From Macrosoma leucophasiata (Eukaryota; Arthropoda; Insecta; Lepidoptera; Hedylidae), in NCBI GenBank assembly GCA_036365455.1, contig JAWQUS010000010.1, positions 21,562,501 through 21,626,500 of the forward strand: a stretch of 64,000 nt of DNA. Reading direction: 5' to 3'. The notes beneath the pieces were generated by a model. The model had not been told where the DNA came from. It was given only the letters and a program-made list of their open reading frames with translations, and searched no databases. A program made the position numbers and the translations under genes. Within the stretch, counting starts at the first letter, position 1; each line of letters begins with the position of its first letter. Below, one piece after another: positions 63,732-64,000 of this stretch.

Positions 63732-63835
63732 ATAAAATCGATTTCGATAGTATTTAGAAAATATTACTTTTTCTTCAAGTACTATAAAATCGATTTCGAT
63801 AGTATTTAGAAAATATTACTTTTTCTTCAAGTACT
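63732..63835. repeat. 52-bp tandem duplication
   Basis: ATAAAATCGATTTCGATAGT...CTTCAAGTACT (63732-63783) is repeated exactly at 63784-63835, right at the broken ORF1 end. Confidence 0.95.
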
Positions 63836-64000
63836 ATAAATCAAAAAACAATTAAAAAAATTAAAATGTCAAAATGACATCGCCCGCCATATTCACCATG
63901 TTGGTTTTGAGTTGCAATTCTAACTGCAAATAATGTTTTGTAACTGCGAACAAAGCTAAATAAGTGAAAATATGCAGTAAAAAACGTTTTATATTGATTT
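63836..64000. other. nothing recognised
   Basis: Short AT-rich end of the window. Confidence 0.4.

Overview
The window looks like intergenic, repeat-saturated nuclear DNA from an insect, most likely a moth or butterfly (Lepidoptera). The evidence is AT-rich unique sequence packed with short non-autonomous elements, LINE remnants whose ends look like lepidopteran CR1/Zenon ('...GTCTGCTTGTCTGTC...ATGACATAAAAAA') and RTE ('TTTGTCCAGCAGTGGAC', GAT-rich tail) types, jockey pieces, tRNA-headed SINEs, and several motifs I know only as common lepidopteran repeats. Species cannot be told. No intact host protein gene, rRNA, functional tRNA or CRISPR array could be supported. Every protein homology I recognise belongs to a decayed transposable element.

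Family names used below are mine. SINE-A: about 285 bp, fixed 5' end ACTGGTGGTAGAGCTCC, A-rich CR1-like 3' tail, about 26 complete or partial copies on both strands. SINE-B: about 270 bp with an RTE-like 3' tail. tC, tD and tE: three SINEs with tRNA-like heads carrying box A/box B. F: about 350 bp element ending in TAAT-rich sequence, 7 copies. M148 and K238: TA-flanked MITEs. J, I, U56 and N: fold-back elements with long inverted arms. S, Q, O, P, G, H, R and T: further interspersed families with two or more copies here or recognised from general knowledge.

Layout. 0-19 kb is a mosaic of SINE-A, B, D and F copies, one K238 MITE, an 8-bp-unit minisatellite (10995-11353) and a GC-rich element R (18233-19019). 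19.7-21.0 kb is a hAT transposon remnant with a perfect 8-bp target duplication and an M148 MITE inside it. 22.6 kb has an RTE LINE C-terminus on the minus strand. 24.2-24.6 kb has a seven-fold perfect 43-bp tandem array inside a palindrome derived from tE. 27.7 kb has a 179-bp hAT MITE with its target duplication inside a SINE-A. 30.0-31.2 kb is a terminal-inverted-repeat element with a 5'-truncated LINE in it (15-bp target duplication). 35.4-36.3 kb is a fold-back element with SINE-A in the loop. 38.6-39.2 kb is a three-layer nest. 40.1-42.5 kb is the largest coding relic, an RTE-type endonuclease/reverse transcriptase with stops and frameshifts. 48.4-48.9 kb is a nested palindrome. 49.6-50.5 kb is a SINE-B broken by F and a CR1 3' end. 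51.9-53.3 kb is a 214-bp tandem array containing the CR1/SINE-A tail. 53.9-54.6 kb is another LINE C-terminus. 55-62 kb returns to the SINE/MITE mosaic. 62.6-63.8 kb is a rearranged jockey element with an inverted reverse-transcriptase piece.

How the parts relate. The shared tails suggest that CR1-type LINEs moved SINE-A and RTE-type LINEs moved SINE-B. hAT and TA-specific transposases probably moved the MITEs. Insertions into known repeats give the relative order of events and reveal several short elements through their target-site duplications. Family boundaries for single copies are approximate (about +/-10 bp unless a target duplication fixes them).
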